Notes: generated by a model from the sequence alone, not told the origin. 64,000 nucleotides of DNA from Pseudomonas sp. FP2196 (GCF_030687715.1 NZ_CP117445.1:2476501-2540500), one strand, 5' to 3'. Positions 17,556 through 26,393 are shown, numbered from the stretch's first letter. Numbers and translations are program-made.

Positions 17556-18494
17556 TCAATTGCCGTTGTCGTTCTCTAGTGCGCCTTCAATTTCAACGGC
17601 AGCCTTACCCTTGGTCTTCAACTCACTGACTATCACCGCCGCCACAATCAACCCGGCGCCCACCAGCGCAATCGCCGGCAACCGTTCCCCGGCAAGTCGC
17701 CCGACAATCCCGGCCCACACCGGCTCCCCGGCATAGATCAACGTCGCCCGAGTGGGCGAAACACTCTTCTGAGCCCAGTTCATCGCCACCTGAATCGCCG
17801 CACTGGCCGCGCCCAGTCCCAACGCGGTCGCCAGCAACAGCCAGGAAAATTCGGGAAGCGTTTCGCCTGTCGGCACCACCATCAAAAATGACAACACCGA
17901 CGTCGTCGCCAGTTGCACCACGGTCACTCGGCGCACGTCGACCTGGCCTGCGTAAGTGCTGATCAGAATGATTTCGGCCGCAATGGCAATGGCGCTGATC
18001 AGCGTGGCAATCTCGCCCGGGCTGAAATTCAGTGAAGCGCCGGACGGTCCCGACAACAGCATCAACCCGGTAAACGCCAGCATGATCCCGATGCTCGGCA
18101 TCAACCCCGGTCGGCGTCCCAGCACCAGCCATTGCAGCAACGGCACGAATGGAACATAAAGCGCGGTAATGAACGCCGACTGACTGCTTGGAATCGTCTG
18201 TAATCCCACCGTCTGCAAGCCGTAACCTAGCATGATCGCCACGCCGATGAAGGCGCCGGCCTTGAGTTCGAACAGGGTCAGTTCGCGCAGATGACGCCAG
18301 GAGAACAGGGCGACGATGGCAGCTGCCGCTGCGAATCGCAGGCCGACAAAAAACATCGGACCGCTGACGGTCATCGCGTGCTGCACCAGCAGGAAGGTGC
18401 CGCCCCAGACCATGGTAATCAGCACCAAGACGCACTCGGCTTTGCTGAATCGGGAGAAACGGAGGGAGGTGTCGGGGCGACTCACTGACGTCAT
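17556..18494 (-). CDS. DMT-superfamily transporter (EamA family)
   Basis: 312 residues, ten predicted membrane segments in two EamA repeats; the first carries the family start VLVLITMVWGGTFLLVQHA and PMFFVGLRFAAAAAIVALF, the second the AAIQVAMNWAQKSVSPTRATLIYAGEPVWAG region. Members export small metabolites or amino acids; the substrate is unknown. It is divergent from an XRE/cupin regulator with a perfect 22-bp palindrome between them, so it is the likely target of that regulator. The start has AAGGAC immediately before the ATG, a tighter spacing than usual. Confidence 0.9.
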   Translation of the reverse strand: MTSVSRPDTSLRFSRFSKAECVLVLITMVWGGTFLLVQHAMTVSGPMFFVGLRFAAAAAIVALFSWRHLRELTLFELKAGAFIGVAIMLGYGLQTVGLQTIPSSQSAFITALYVPFVPLLQWLVLGRRPGLMPSIGIMLAFTGLMLLSGPSGASLNFSPGEIATLISAIAIAAEIILISTYAGQVDVRRVTVVQLATTSVLSFLMVVPTGETLPEFSWLLLATALGLGAASAAIQVAMNWAQKSVSPTRATLIYAGEPVWAGIVGRLAGERLPAIALVGAGLIVAAVIVSELKTKGKAAVEIEGALENDNGN

Positions 18495-18537
18495 GTCCTT
18501 GCACGATGGAGAAGGCGCGACGCAGAATGCGCCAAAT

Positions 18538-18559
18538 GTTGGGCAGTATACTGCCCAAC
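18538..18559. promoter_or_regulatory. Perfect 22-bp palindrome, probable operator of the XRE/cupin regulator
   Basis: Half-site GTTGGGCAGTA followed directly by its exact inverse. It is centred 54 bp from the EamA start and about 20-30 bp from the regulator start, so one site could control both divergent promoters. Operator function is inferred from position and symmetry. Confidence 0.75.
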
Positions 18560-18579
18560 CTCAGCGAGTGAGCAATATA

Positions 18580-19143
18580 GTGCACAAAGATTCCAGTCAA
18601 CGAGCCTCCGTCCTCCAACACGTCAGCCAGAACGTCCGGCGCCTGCGACATGCCGCCGACCTGAGCCAGACCGCGCTGGCGGAAAAATCCGGGGTCAGTC
18701 GGCGCATGCTGGTGGCGATCGAGGCGGGCGAAAAGAATGTCAGCCTGACCACCCTTGATCGCGTCGCCGAAGCGCTCGACGTCGCCTTCAGCGACTTGAT
18801 CCAGGCGCCCGATGCGCGCGATCCGAGCCGGATCAACGAAGTGGCGTGGGCCGGTGTCATTCCCGGCAGCAAAGCGGTATTGCTGTCGAAAGCCACCGCG
18901 ACCCGCGAAGTCGAGCAGTGGGAATGGTGTCTGCAACCTGGTGAGGTCTATCCATCGCAACCGGACGCCGATGGTTGGAGCGAACAGATCTATGTCTTCG
19001 AGGGCTGTCTGACGTTAATGCTTGGCGACCAGCCGCAGCACATCAGCGCAGGGGAGTTCTTCATGTTTGCCAGCAACCAGCCGCATGCCTACCGTAATGA
19101 CGGGGATGTAGCGGCGCGGTTTGTACGTAATGTGGTGATTTGA
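18580..19143 (+). CDS. XRE-family transcriptional regulator with cupin domain
   Basis: 187 residues from GTG 18580 (GTG 18568, four codons earlier, is equally possible; neither has a strong ribosome-binding site). The HTH spans about residues 13-65 (LRHAADLSQTALAEKSGVSR, VAIEAGEKNVSLTTLDRVAEAL). A cupin_2 domain fills the C-terminal half (WEWCLQPGEVYPSQPD, EQIYVFEGCLTLMLGDQPQ, FFMFASNQPHAYRNDG). This architecture senses a small ligand through the cupin. It is divergent from the EamA transporter and its stop touches the start of the following FAD protein gene, forming a two-gene unit. Confidence 0.88.
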   Translation: MHKDSSQRASVLQHVSQNVRRLRHAADLSQTALAEKSGVSRRMLVAIEAGEKNVSLTTLDRVAEALDVAFSDLIQAPDARDPSRINEVAWAGVIPGSKAVLLSKATATREVEQWEWCLQPGEVYPSQPDADGWSEQIYVFEGCLTLMLGDQPQHISAGEFFMFASNQPHAYRNDGDVAARFVRNVVI

Positions 19144-20547
19144 ATGAGCCAGAGCGCAGACATCCTGGTCATCGGCGGCGGCCTTAGCGGCACGATGCTG
19201 GCGGTACAATTGTTGCGTCTACCCGGTCGGCGCAAGATTCTGGTCATTGAACCGCGTGTCGAACTCGGCCGTGGGGAGGCGTACAGCGCTGTCGAGTTGG
19301 GCCATACGCTCAATGGCAACGCGGCGCGGATGAGCGTCGATCCGGATAATCCGGATGACCTTACGCAGTGGCTGACTGAGCATATTGCCGCCGGTGGCTG
19401 GCCGGAGTCGGCTGAGCAAAATGTGCCTGTCAGTGAGTTGTTCCCGCCTCGTGGGTTGTTCGGCGTTTATGTGCAACAACGATTAGCCGAAGCCTGCAAT
19501 GTCGGTGCGCAGCAAGGCTCGACCGTCGAACATATCCGCGCAGAAGTCGCCGACCTGCAAACCTTTGCTGATTCGGTGCAGCTCATCCTCAGCGACGGCC
19601 AGCACTTAACGGGCGTATTCGCAGTACTCGCCACGGGCATGTTCCCCGCCGCACGCACCCCGCAAAAACAATCCAGCGGCCTCAACACTGCCGCACTCGA
19701 TCCGTGGGATGTTACGGCCATGCGCCAACTCGATCCGCAATCCACCGTGCTGATCATCGGCTCCGGCCTGACCATGGTGGATGCCGTGGTCTCGCTGGAG
19801 CAGGCCGGGCATCGCGGGCCGATTGAAGTGTTTTCCCGTCACGGACTGCTGCCCCATGCGCGGCGTCAACCACCGGCTTGGGTGGATTTCCTCGCTGAAG
19901 ATCACAGCATTCGTTCGCCACGCCAGTTGTTGCGCGAACTGCGTCGGCATTGCCGCGACGCCATCGCGCAAGGTATCGACTGGCAAGCACCGCTGGACAC
20001 GGTGCGCGCGCACATCGGACGGGTGTGGAGTCAGGCGACTGACATGCAGCGTCGACAATTCGTACGCCACGTGCGGCCGTGGTGGGAAAGCCATCATCAT
20101 CGTTCGCCGCCGCTGAGTGCGCAGCTGGTTGAACGTCTGCGTGAAGAAGGAAGGTTGCGGATTCAGGCGGCGTCGTTCAAGGCGCTAGAGCCGTGTGCGG
20201 AGGGTGGCGTGAGTATTCGTATCCGGCGGCGGGGCGAGGCCGAAACCTGCGTTGTGCATGGCGCGGCGTTGATCAATTCCAGTGGTATCGAGTACGACTG
20301 GCGTCGGGTGGCGCGACCGTTGCCGCAGCAGTTGTTGGCGCGTGGATTGGTGCGGCCGGGGCCGTTGGCGTTGGGGATTGCGGCTACGATTGACGGCGCA
20401 GTGCTGGATGAGCACGGGCAGGCAGCGAACCGGTTGTTCGCCATGGGCCCGCCGTTGCGCGGGATGTGGTGGGAAAGTACGGCGGTGACGGACGTGGCGT
20501 TGCAGGCGAAGGCGTTGGCGTTGCGATTGGGGGCTGAGCAGGGCTGA
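19144..20547 (+). CDS. FAD/NAD(P)-binding protein (NAD_binding_9 / HpyO-like family)
   Basis: 467 residues; the ATG follows the regulator's TGA directly. N-terminal FAD Rossmann motif ILVIGGGLSGTMLAVQLLR, then the family motif GRGEAYSAVELGHTLNGNAARMSVD, and a second dinucleotide site VLIIGSGLTMVDAVVSLEQAG near 200. The C-terminal half (NSSGIEYDW, LFAMGPPLRGMWWESTAVTDV) matches the uncharacterised FAD/NAD(P) proteins related to urate hydroxylase HpyO. The substrate is unknown. Position suggests that this oxidoreductase and the EamA exporter respond to the same ligand via the XRE/cupin protein (inference). Confidence 0.85.
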   Translation: MSQSADILVIGGGLSGTMLAVQLLRLPGRRKILVIEPRVELGRGEAYSAVELGHTLNGNAARMSVDPDNPDDLTQWLTEHIAAGGWPESAEQNVPVSELFPPRGLFGVYVQQRLAEACNVGAQQGSTVEHIRAEVADLQTFADSVQLILSDGQHLTGVFAVLATGMFPAARTPQKQSSGLNTAALDPWDVTAMRQLDPQSTVLIIGSGLTMVDAVVSLEQAGHRGPIEVFSRHGLLPHARRQPPAWVDFLAEDHSIRSPRQLLRELRRHCRDAIAQGIDWQAPLDTVRAHIGRVWSQATDMQRRQFVRHVRPWWESHHHRSPPLSAQLVERLREEGRLRIQAASFKALEPCAEGGVSIRIRRRGEAETCVVHGAALINSSGIEYDWRRVARPLPQQLLARGLVRPGPLALGIAATIDGAVLDEHGQAANRLFAMGPPLRGMWWESTAVTDVALQAKALALRLGAEQG

Positions 20548-20573
20548 GGCTTGAGGTTGCTGATCAGGGCCTT

Positions 20574-20663
20574 TTCGCGGGCAAGCCCACTCCCACAGGT
20601 TTCAGTGTTTTTCACACATCACCTGTACGACTCGGACACTGTGGGAGCGAGTTTGCCCGCGAA
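20574..20663. repeat. REP-type hairpin (class B)
   Basis: TTCGCGGGCAAGCCCACTCC ... GGAGCGAGTTTGCCCGCGAA arms around about 40 bases. This is the second REP class of the window; the other copy is near 41.3 kb. Confidence 0.85.
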
Positions 20664-20750
20664 GAGGCCAGCAGGTTCAACATCTCTGTCGACTGATTTG
20701 GCCTATTCGCTAGCAGACTAGTTCCCACAGGTTGTGTAGCGGCTGAGAGC

Positions 20751-22124
20751 TTACGCCACCACTCGATAACACGGCACATACGCCGCGCCACCCGGCAGCT
20801 TCATCCGGTGCTGAGCGACGAAGGCTTTGAGCAGCGCGTCCAGCGGTTGCATGATCGCTGCGTCGCCGCGGATCTGGTATGGCCCGTGCTCCTCGATCAA
20901 ACGAATGCCCTTGTCCTTGACGTTGCCGGCCACGATCCCGGAGAACGCCCGGCGCAGGTTGGCCGCCAGTTCGTGGGGCGGCTGGTCGCGGTGCAGTTTG
21001 AGGTTGGCCATGTTTTCGTGGGTAGGATCGAACGGACGCTGAAAGCCTTCGTCGATTTTCAGCAGCCAGTTGAAGTGGAACGCGTCGTTGCGCTCGCGGC
21101 GGAACTGCTTCACGGCTTTCAGGCCCTGAGTCATCTGCCGCGCGACTTCAGCCGGGTCGTCGATAATGATTTCGTAGTGCTGCTTGGCTGCTTCGCCGAG
21201 GGTGGCGATGACGAACGCGTCGAGCTGTTCGAGATACGGCGCGGCATGTTTCGGCCCGGTCAGGATCACCGGGAACGGCAGGCCGGCGTTGTCCGGGTGC
21301 ATCAGGATGCCCAGCAGGTAGAGGAACTCTTCAGCGGTACCGGCACCGCCCGGGAAAATGATGATGCCGTGGCCAACGCGAACGAACGCTTCCAGACGCT
21401 TTTCGATGTCCGGCAGGATCACCAGCTCATTGACAATAGGGTTCGGCGCTTCGGCAGCGATGATGCCCGGCTCGGTCAGGCCCAGGTAGCGACCGCCGTG
21501 AATGCGTTGTTTGGCGTGGGCGATGGTCGCGCCTTTCATCGGGCCTTTCATTACGCCGGGGCCACAGCCGGTGCAGATGTCGAGGCTGCGCAGGCCCAGT
21601 TCATGGCCGACTTTCTTGGTGTATTTGTATTCTTCGGTGTTGATCGAGTGACCGCCCCAGCACACGACGATCTTCGGCTCGACGCCCGGGCGCAAGGTGC
21701 GGGCATTGCGCAGCAGGTGGAAGACGTAGTCGCTGATGCCTTGTGAGGTGCTCAGGTCGATGCGTTGGCTGTCGAGTTCGTTTTCGGTGTAGACGATGTC
21801 GCGCAGGGCGCTGAAGAGCATTTCCCGGGTGCTGGCGATCATTTCGCCATCGACGAAGGCATCGGCCGGAGCGTTCAGCAGCTCCAGGCGCACACCGCGA
21901 TCCTGTTGGTGAATGCGGATTTCGAAGTCCTTGTAGGCTTCGAGGATGGTCTTGGCGTTATCGACATGGGCGCCGGTGTTGAGGATGGCCAGGGCGCACT
22001 GGCGAAAGAGGGTGTAGGTGCTGCCGGATCCGGCTTCGCTCAGTTGCTGAACTTCACGTTGAGAAAGGGTTTCCAGGCTGCCTTTCGGGCTGACCGAGGC
22101 GTTGATTACGTGTCGTTGGGTCAT
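20751..22124 (-). CDS. ppnN: Nucleotide 5'-monophosphate nucleosidase PpnN (LOG family)
   Basis: 457 residues, full length for PpnN (YgdH). It hydrolyses purine and pyrimidine 5'-monophosphates to base and ribose 5-phosphate, and in E. coli is stimulated by (p)ppGpp. The LOG-family motif PGGAGTAEEFLYLLGIL (near 260-276) and the upstream CGPGVMKGPMKGATIAHAKQR, including the Arg of the active site, are intact. N-terminal and C-terminal flanking domains typical of PpnN are present. Monocistronic; a ribosome-binding site (AAGGATC) precedes the ATG at 22124. Confidence 0.93.
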   Translation of the reverse strand: MTQRHVINASVSPKGSLETLSQREVQQLSEAGSGSTYTLFRQCALAILNTGAHVDNAKTILEAYKDFEIRIHQQDRGVRLELLNAPADAFVDGEMIASTREMLFSALRDIVYTENELDSQRIDLSTSQGISDYVFHLLRNARTLRPGVEPKIVVCWGGHSINTEEYKYTKKVGHELGLRSLDICTGCGPGVMKGPMKGATIAHAKQRIHGGRYLGLTEPGIIAAEAPNPIVNELVILPDIEKRLEAFVRVGHGIIIFPGGAGTAEEFLYLLGILMHPDNAGLPFPVILTGPKHAAPYLEQLDAFVIATLGEAAKQHYEIIIDDPAEVARQMTQGLKAVKQFRRERNDAFHFNWLLKIDEGFQRPFDPTHENMANLKLHRDQPPHELAANLRRAFSGIVAGNVKDKGIRLIEEHGPYQIRGDAAIMQPLDALLKAFVAQHRMKLPGGAAYVPCYRVVA

Positions 22125-22348
22125 GCAATGATCCTTAAAACGATGTCATCCCAAAACCAGGCGAATGGCATCCGAATAGTGTGTATCCATGAATGAAGAT
22201 GGCACGATCTGCGCTGTACCGCCATGTCCCCTTTGATTGATGAAAAGATGAAAAGGAGCCCCAGCATAGCTAAATCCTTGGTAGAGGCGATAATGCGCGG
22301 GCCAGTTTTTTCCGTTGTCCTTTTTGTCACTCAAGGAAGTCAGTCGTG

Positions 22349-22876
22349 ATGTTCGAGATTCAGCCGATGGACGCCGTCACTTTTCGCCAGCAGACGCGGC
22401 GCAGCACCATGATCATTGCCGTGCTGTTCCTGGTGCTGGCGATGTTGTTTTCGACGGTGGCGGTGGCACTGTTTGGCGAGCCCGGCGGCGATAACCTGCG
22501 CTTCAATGTCGGCGGAGTGTTTGCGGCGTTCCTGCTGACGGCGGCTTTGTTGCGCGGGCGCTTCTGGAATCAGACCTGGATGGCCCCGGCTGTTTATAGC
22601 TGGCGGCTCAAGCGCAATCTTATGAGCGTCACCAATGTGATGCATCAGGTGACGGCGGCAGTGCAGAAGAATGATCCGACGGCGATGAAGGTACTGCGTT
22701 TCTATCACTTGGGACTGACGCAGATGCATGAGCTGGACGGTAACGCCGGCGATCATGCGCAACTGCACCGTGAAGTCGAAGCGCACAAGGAGCGGATGCA
22801 GGTGCTTGGTGTTGATATCGATCAGCCACGCCTTGATCCGGCGTGGCTGGAAGTTCTCAAGCAGACGTCTCGTTAG
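22349..22876 (+). CDS. DUF3087 membrane-anchored protein
   Basis: 175 residues from ATG 22349 (a GTG one codon earlier is equally well placed behind AAGGA). Two hydrophobic segments (TMIIAVLFLVLAMLFSTVAVALF; VGGVFAAFLLTAALLRG) are followed by a helical cytoplasmic part (MKVLRFYHLGLTQMHELDGN, LHREVEAHKERMQVLGVDID), the DUF3087 pattern. Function unknown. It is divergent from ppnN. Confidence 0.82.
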   Translation: MFEIQPMDAVTFRQQTRRSTMIIAVLFLVLAMLFSTVAVALFGEPGGDNLRFNVGGVFAAFLLTAALLRGRFWNQTWMAPAVYSWRLKRNLMSVTNVMHQVTAAVQKNDPTAMKVLRFYHLGLTQMHELDGNAGDHAQLHREVEAHKERMQVLGVDIDQPRLDPAWLEVLKQTSR

Positions 22877-22882
22877 TCTGTA

Positions 22883-23770
22883 TCAGACAAAAACCAGTGA
22901 GCGGTGAGTGCTGGCTCCGGCACGTGCGCCATCACCTACCGAGACGGCAACCGAACCGGCGGCGAGCGCCGCGTCACCGCATGCAAACACGCCCGGTATG
23001 CTGGTCTGTTGCATGGCGTCGGTTTGAATGAACGGGCCCATCGGGCCTTCTTCAAAAATACAGCCCAGTTGCTCGGCCAGCGGGCTGGCCATTCGAGTGC
23101 GCGGCATGGCGAACAGACCGGCAACGCTGATCACCCGGCCATCGCTGAGCACTACATCTGCTCGCTTACCGCTGATATGGCTGACCGTTTGAGGTTCCAG
23201 CGTCACACCGCGTCGATCAAGTTCTGCCAGTTGTTCGGCGTCCGGCTCGAACACGCCGTTGGTGAAGAATGTGGTCTGGCCCCAATCCGGCAAGAGCAAG
23301 GCGTGGTGCATCGACAGCGTTGACGTCGCCAATACGCCAATTGCGCCTTGATTCAGTTCATAGCCGTGGCAGTACGGACAATGAAACACGCTTTTACCCC
23401 AGCGTTCTTGAAGACCCTCGATGGCGGGTAACTCATCGATGACACCGCTTGCGATGATCAGTCGTCTGGCGCTGGCTTGTTGTCCGTTAGTGGTGCGCAC
23501 TTGGAAGCCTTGGTCTGTCTGACGTGCTTGCAGCGCGGTATCTGCCAGCCATTGCACCGTCGGATAAGCCAGCAATTGCTCTCGGGCGTCTTGGGCTATA
23601 TCGCCTGGCGCACGTCCGTCATATCCGAGAAATCCGTGGGAAGTTTCGGCAAATCGGTTGCGACGCAGGCCCGAATCCAGCACCAGCACTTTGCGTCGGG
23701 CGCGGGCCAATTGCAGGCCAGCAGACAGTCCGGCATAGCTGCCGCCGACAATGATGACGTCGTACACCAT
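22883..23770 (-). CDS. NAD(P)/FAD-dependent oxidoreductase, thioredoxin-reductase-like
   Basis: 295 residues from ATG 23770 with GGAG nine bases upstream. FAD motif YDVIIVGGSYAGLSAGLQLA at the N-terminus, a CPYC redox pair (HCPYCHGYE, about 137-140), and the C-terminal FAD-contacting GVFACGDAA. The second Rossmann Gly motif is weak (IGVLATSTLSMHHALLL), so NADPH use is less certain. Such proteins, often near Rrf2 or MarR genes, reduce disulfides or act in electrophile and redox stress. It is divergent from an Rrf2 regulator with an inverted repeat in the shared promoter. Confidence 0.88.
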   Translation of the reverse strand: MVYDVIIVGGSYAGLSAGLQLARARRKVLVLDSGLRRNRFAETSHGFLGYDGRAPGDIAQDAREQLLAYPTVQWLADTALQARQTDQGFQVRTTNGQQASARRLIIASGVIDELPAIEGLQERWGKSVFHCPYCHGYELNQGAIGVLATSTLSMHHALLLPDWGQTTFFTNGVFEPDAEQLAELDRRGVTLEPQTVSHISGKRADVVLSDGRVISVAGLFAMPRTRMASPLAEQLGCIFEEGPMGPFIQTDAMQQTSIPGVFACGDAALAAGSVAVSVGDGARAGASTHRSLVFV

Positions 23771-23807
23771 GATCCAATCTCCGTGTGGGGTTTTCACGGC
23801 ACACCGT

Positions 23808-23846
23808 AAGTTACGTGAAATATGCCTGTCAATAGTCTCGTAACTT
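23808..23846. promoter_or_regulatory. Inverted repeat between the flavoprotein and Rrf2 genes
   Basis: AAGTTACG (23808-23815) and its exact inverse CGTAACTT (23839-23846), 23 bases apart, so the half-sites are about three helical turns apart centre to centre. Probable regulator site in the divergent promoter; inferred from symmetry and position. Confidence 0.6.
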
Positions 23847-23902
23847 CAGACATTGCAAGCGATACTCGGCGCGTCTTGGCAAGGGCTTGAAAAGGATCAT
23901 CG

Positions 23903-24349
23903 ATGAGAAATGACACTCGGCTGTCACGCATGCTTCATGTATTGATTCACATGGATCGCCACGAAAAACGTGCAACCTCGGAAACCATCGCCGGCATGCT
24001 GGGCACCAATCCGGTGGTGGTGCGGCGCACCATGGGCTTGCTCAAGGAGCAGGGATTCGTGACGTCGGAGAAGGGGCATCAGGGTGGTTGGGCGCTGGCC
24101 AAACCTTTGGGGCAGATCTCGCTGTTGGACATTCATCAGGCGCTGGGCACGCAGTCGATTTTTGCCATCGGCTTGTCGACGGATCATCCGGAGTGTCTGG
24201 TCGAGCAAGCGGTCAATGCCGCGCTGACGCGCACCTTCGATGAAGCGCAGGCGCTGTTGCTGTCGAGGCTGGGCGGCATCACCCTGGCGGATTTGGCGGC
24301 AGATTTCGATGCGCGCTTCACGTCAATCCGCGAGGGTGAGACAAGTTAA
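23903..24349 (+). CDS. Rrf2 family transcriptional regulator
   Basis: 148 residues. Winged HTH of the Rrf2 family (MLHVLIHMDRHEKRATSETIAGML, VVVRRTMGLLKEQGFVTSEKG, GGWALAKPLGQISLLDIHQAL). Only one Cys (PEC) lies in the region where Fe-S members carry three, so this is a cluster-free YwnA-like or single-thiol member. GGATC precedes the ATG. Probably regulates the divergent thioredoxin-reductase-like gene. Its 3' end overlaps the convergent DUF2784 gene by four bases. Confidence 0.88.
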   Translation: MRNDTRLSRMLHVLIHMDRHEKRATSETIAGMLGTNPVVVRRTMGLLKEQGFVTSEKGHQGGWALAKPLGQISLLDIHQALGTQSIFAIGLSTDHPECLVEQAVNAALTRTFDEAQALLLSRLGGITLADLAADFDARFTSIREGETS

Positions 24350-24729
24350 GAGTGTGCAGCGGTTCGGCGAAGTTTCCACGAGCGAATCAACCGCCCGTAG
24401 ACCAGCAGGTTGACCGCCAGTACCACACTGCCCAGCGCCAATTGAATCTGCGGGGTCAGCCCGGCGGGGTAGATGATCGGCCAGATGTAATGCTCGATGA
24501 AACCGCCGGCGTATTCGGTTTGCCCGGCGGCGTGGCGCATCAGGTTTTCCCAGTAGGTCAGCGGGCACGTAAGGTGCAACATCTCGACCGCAAAGCCCCA
24601 CGCGGCGGCCGGCAAATGCAGCCACATCAGTCGCGGCCACTTGAGCACCAGTAGCCCGCCGAACAGCACGAACAGAATGAACAGCAAATGAAACAGCACC
24701 AGCCCGTCGGCTGCGATTCGGTACAGCAT
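24346..24729 (-). CDS. DUF2784 family membrane protein
   Basis: 127 residues, four hydrophobic segments. The family pattern is clear: DGLVLFHLLFILFVLFGGLLVL, HLPAAAWGFAVEMLHLTCPLTYWENL, then FIEHYIWPIIYPAGLT. DUF2784 proteins are small inner-membrane proteins of unknown function. The conserved Cys-Pro-Leu-Thr-x-x-Glu motif is intact. Single gene. Confidence 0.88.
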   Translation of the reverse strand: MLYRIAADGLVLFHLLFILFVLFGGLLVLKWPRLMWLHLPAAAWGFAVEMLHLTCPLTYWENLMRHAAGQTEYAGGFIEHYIWPIIYPAGLTPQIQLALGSVVLAVNLLVYGRLIRSWKLRRTAAHS

Positions 24730-24974
24730 GTCGTTTCCCTGACGCGATTGTGAATGGCGCTATGTTACGCGCAGGGCTTGGGCAATTGCGCAAGCTTGTT
24801 CAAGCTTTCTATCGGCATTTCGCTGGTGGCGACTGGATTGGTGATAAACACGCGCAATACGCTACTCAGCATGTTATCGAGCATGGCGTTTTTTCTGCGT
24901 TGGTGGTTTTAAGTGGGTCGATGAAACTGTTCTACGCTTTAAGGATGATGATTTCTTCCAAAAGCGAGGTGGGC

Positions 24975-25124
24975 ATGGCAATCGAGCAGACACGTCCGGA
25001 TGATGACGATGAGCCAACGGAAGCGGAGATAGAGGAGCAAAAAAGACGACAGGAACAGACCTGGAAACATGACGACAGCAGAGAGTTGTCGGATCGGGAT
25101 CAGGAGCGTCCGCTGAAACCCTGA
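24975..25124 (+). CDS. Small acidic hypothetical protein (49 aa)
   Basis: I place the start at ATG 24975, with GAGGTGGG just upstream; a longer frame back to 24750 looks non-coding. The product is very charged (RPDDDDEPTEAEIEEQKRRQ, SRELSDRDQERPLKP), probably disordered or a single helix. No recognised family. It is followed by a perfect intrinsic terminator, which supports it being expressed. Confidence 0.6.
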   Translation: MAIEQTRPDDDDEPTEAEIEEQKRRQEQTWKHDDSRELSDRDQERPLKP

Positions 25125-25137
25125 ATGACCCATACAG

Positions 25138-25164
25138 AAAGCCCCGTATCAAACGGGGCTTTTT
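25138..25164 (+). terminator. Intrinsic terminator, bidirectional
   Basis: AAAGCCCCGT, five-base loop, ACGGGGCTTTTT. Serves the small plus-strand gene and, by symmetry (A-run on the other side), the convergent minus-strand gene. Confidence 0.9.
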
Positions 25165-25169
25165 GCATT

Positions 25170-25442
25170 TTAAAGGTCTTCCAACTGTGTGAAGTCCGGA
25201 TGTGTTGCCCGATATCCCAAGGTTCTGTCGATCCACGCGTTGAGTTCGTTGACCATCACCGGCGCGTGACCGGGATATCCCTCGAGGGTGGTGCGCAGGA
25301 TACGTTCGATGTCAGGGACTGAGTTCAGGTTTCGGGTCTTGATGTAATGGCCGATAAAACAGTCGAGTTGAAAGCGTTCTGTCGTGGACAGATAGACACA
25401 CTCCAGGCCTTTGGCCTGTTTGATTGCAAAATCGTCGCGCAA
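25170..25442 (-). CDS. Hypothetical protein (about 90 aa)
   Basis: The frame is open to 25457 and has only TTG starts (25457, 25442); I prefer 25442, which has a weak AGAGA upstream. The chain looks real (CVYLSTTERFQLDCFIGHYI, DIERILRTTLEGYPGHAPVM, ELNAWIDRTLGYRATHPDF) and ends at the shared terminator. No family recognised. The start is uncertain. Confidence 0.55.
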   Translation of the reverse strand: MRDDFAIKQAKGLECVYLSTTERFQLDCFIGHYIKTRNLNSVPDIERILRTTLEGYPGHAPVMVNELNAWIDRTLGYRATHPDFTQLEDL

Positions 25443-25712
25443 CTTAGTTCTCTGCAAGGCTTAAAAAGAGTTGTAGGGAATTTCCTTGTTTGTTGACTCT
25501 CTGGTCAACTGGTATACCAAATGGAAATGCGGCGCGCATGCTATCCGTAGCGCATCTAAATGTATGTATGACGGTTGAAATGTCAGACAGGCGGTTAATT
25601 CACTCAAACGACTGTTTAGCGGGTTGCTGTTTCTTTGTTGAAACAGTCGTTGTAACGAAACGGAATCACTCTCGATGAGTGCCTTTTGATAACGCGCCAC
25701 GGCAAAAAATCT

Positions 25713-26393
25713 TTAGGCCACTTCATCAATCAAGCCTGCGCCTTGATTGCGTGAATTGCCCACGGCTCTGTCTACCTTGTGCCATTCGAACACCTCGGTT
25801 TTTTCACCTTCGAACAACAGCATTTGTTCCGCCCGCTCCAGGGGGGTGGCCGCGTCGAGCCATTCGCGTGCCAGTTCTGCGCAAAACACCACCGGGCGGC
25901 GGTCGTGGATGTCGAGCATGCCGCCCCCGCTGTCGGCGGTGATGATCACGAAGCCATCGTCATCCCGCGCTTGCGTATCGGGTGTCGGAAATTGACCGAG
26001 GCCGGCGCAGAAAACCGGCCCGAGATCGGCCCGACGAATCAGCCAGGGTTGTCGGGTGTGATCTTCTGCATCCACCCACTCAAACCAGTTGTCGACAGGC
26101 ACGATCAAGCGATGACGCCAGATCGACCGGAAGAACGGCCCGTGGGCAACTTTTTCGACCCGTGCATTAATCGGCGGTGCTCGGTCCTTGGCCCAATGCG
26201 GGCGCCAGCCCCAGCGCAGATTTTGCGCATGAAGCTGGTGATTGTGTTGCTGAAAGATGGCCAGCGACGTGGTCGGCGCACCGTTGTAGTGTGCCAGTGG
26301 CGCGTCGCCGACATGGTTGATCAACGCATCGGGAATGCTCAGCACCGCGACGAAGTCGTGAATGCCACGGTATTGCGAGAGTCTTCCGCACAT
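25713..26393 (-). CDS. yedK: SOS response-associated peptidase YedK (SRAP/HMCES family)
   Basis: 226 residues. SRAP proteins form a thiazolidine crosslink with abasic sites in single-stranded DNA through Cys2, which becomes N-terminal after Met removal. MCGRLSQY at the start, INARVEKV (Asn and Glu of the active site), VPVDNWFEWV and the conserved His in MLDIHDRRPVVF are all present. The protein shields abasic sites from error-prone repair. Monocistronic, with no LexA box that I could see just upstream. Confidence 0.93.
   Translation of the reverse strand: MCGRLSQYRGIHDFVAVLSIPDALINHVGDAPLAHYNGAPTTSLAIFQQHNHQLHAQNLRWGWRPHWAKDRAPPINARVEKVAHGPFFRSIWRHRLIVPVDNWFEWVDAEDHTRQPWLIRRADLGPVFCAGLGQFPTPDTQARDDDGFVIITADSGGGMLDIHDRRPVVFCAELAREWLDAATPLERAEQMLLFEGEKTEVFEWHKVDRAVGNSRNQGAGLIDEVA

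Noticed and set aside
17623..18960. 445-aa minus-strand ORF across the EamA and XRE genes
   Set aside because: Shadow frame spanning two divergent real genes and their promoter.
25461..25700. 79-aa minus-strand ORF before the 25170-25442 gene
   Set aside because: No start signal, atypical composition, and AT-rich intergenic character.
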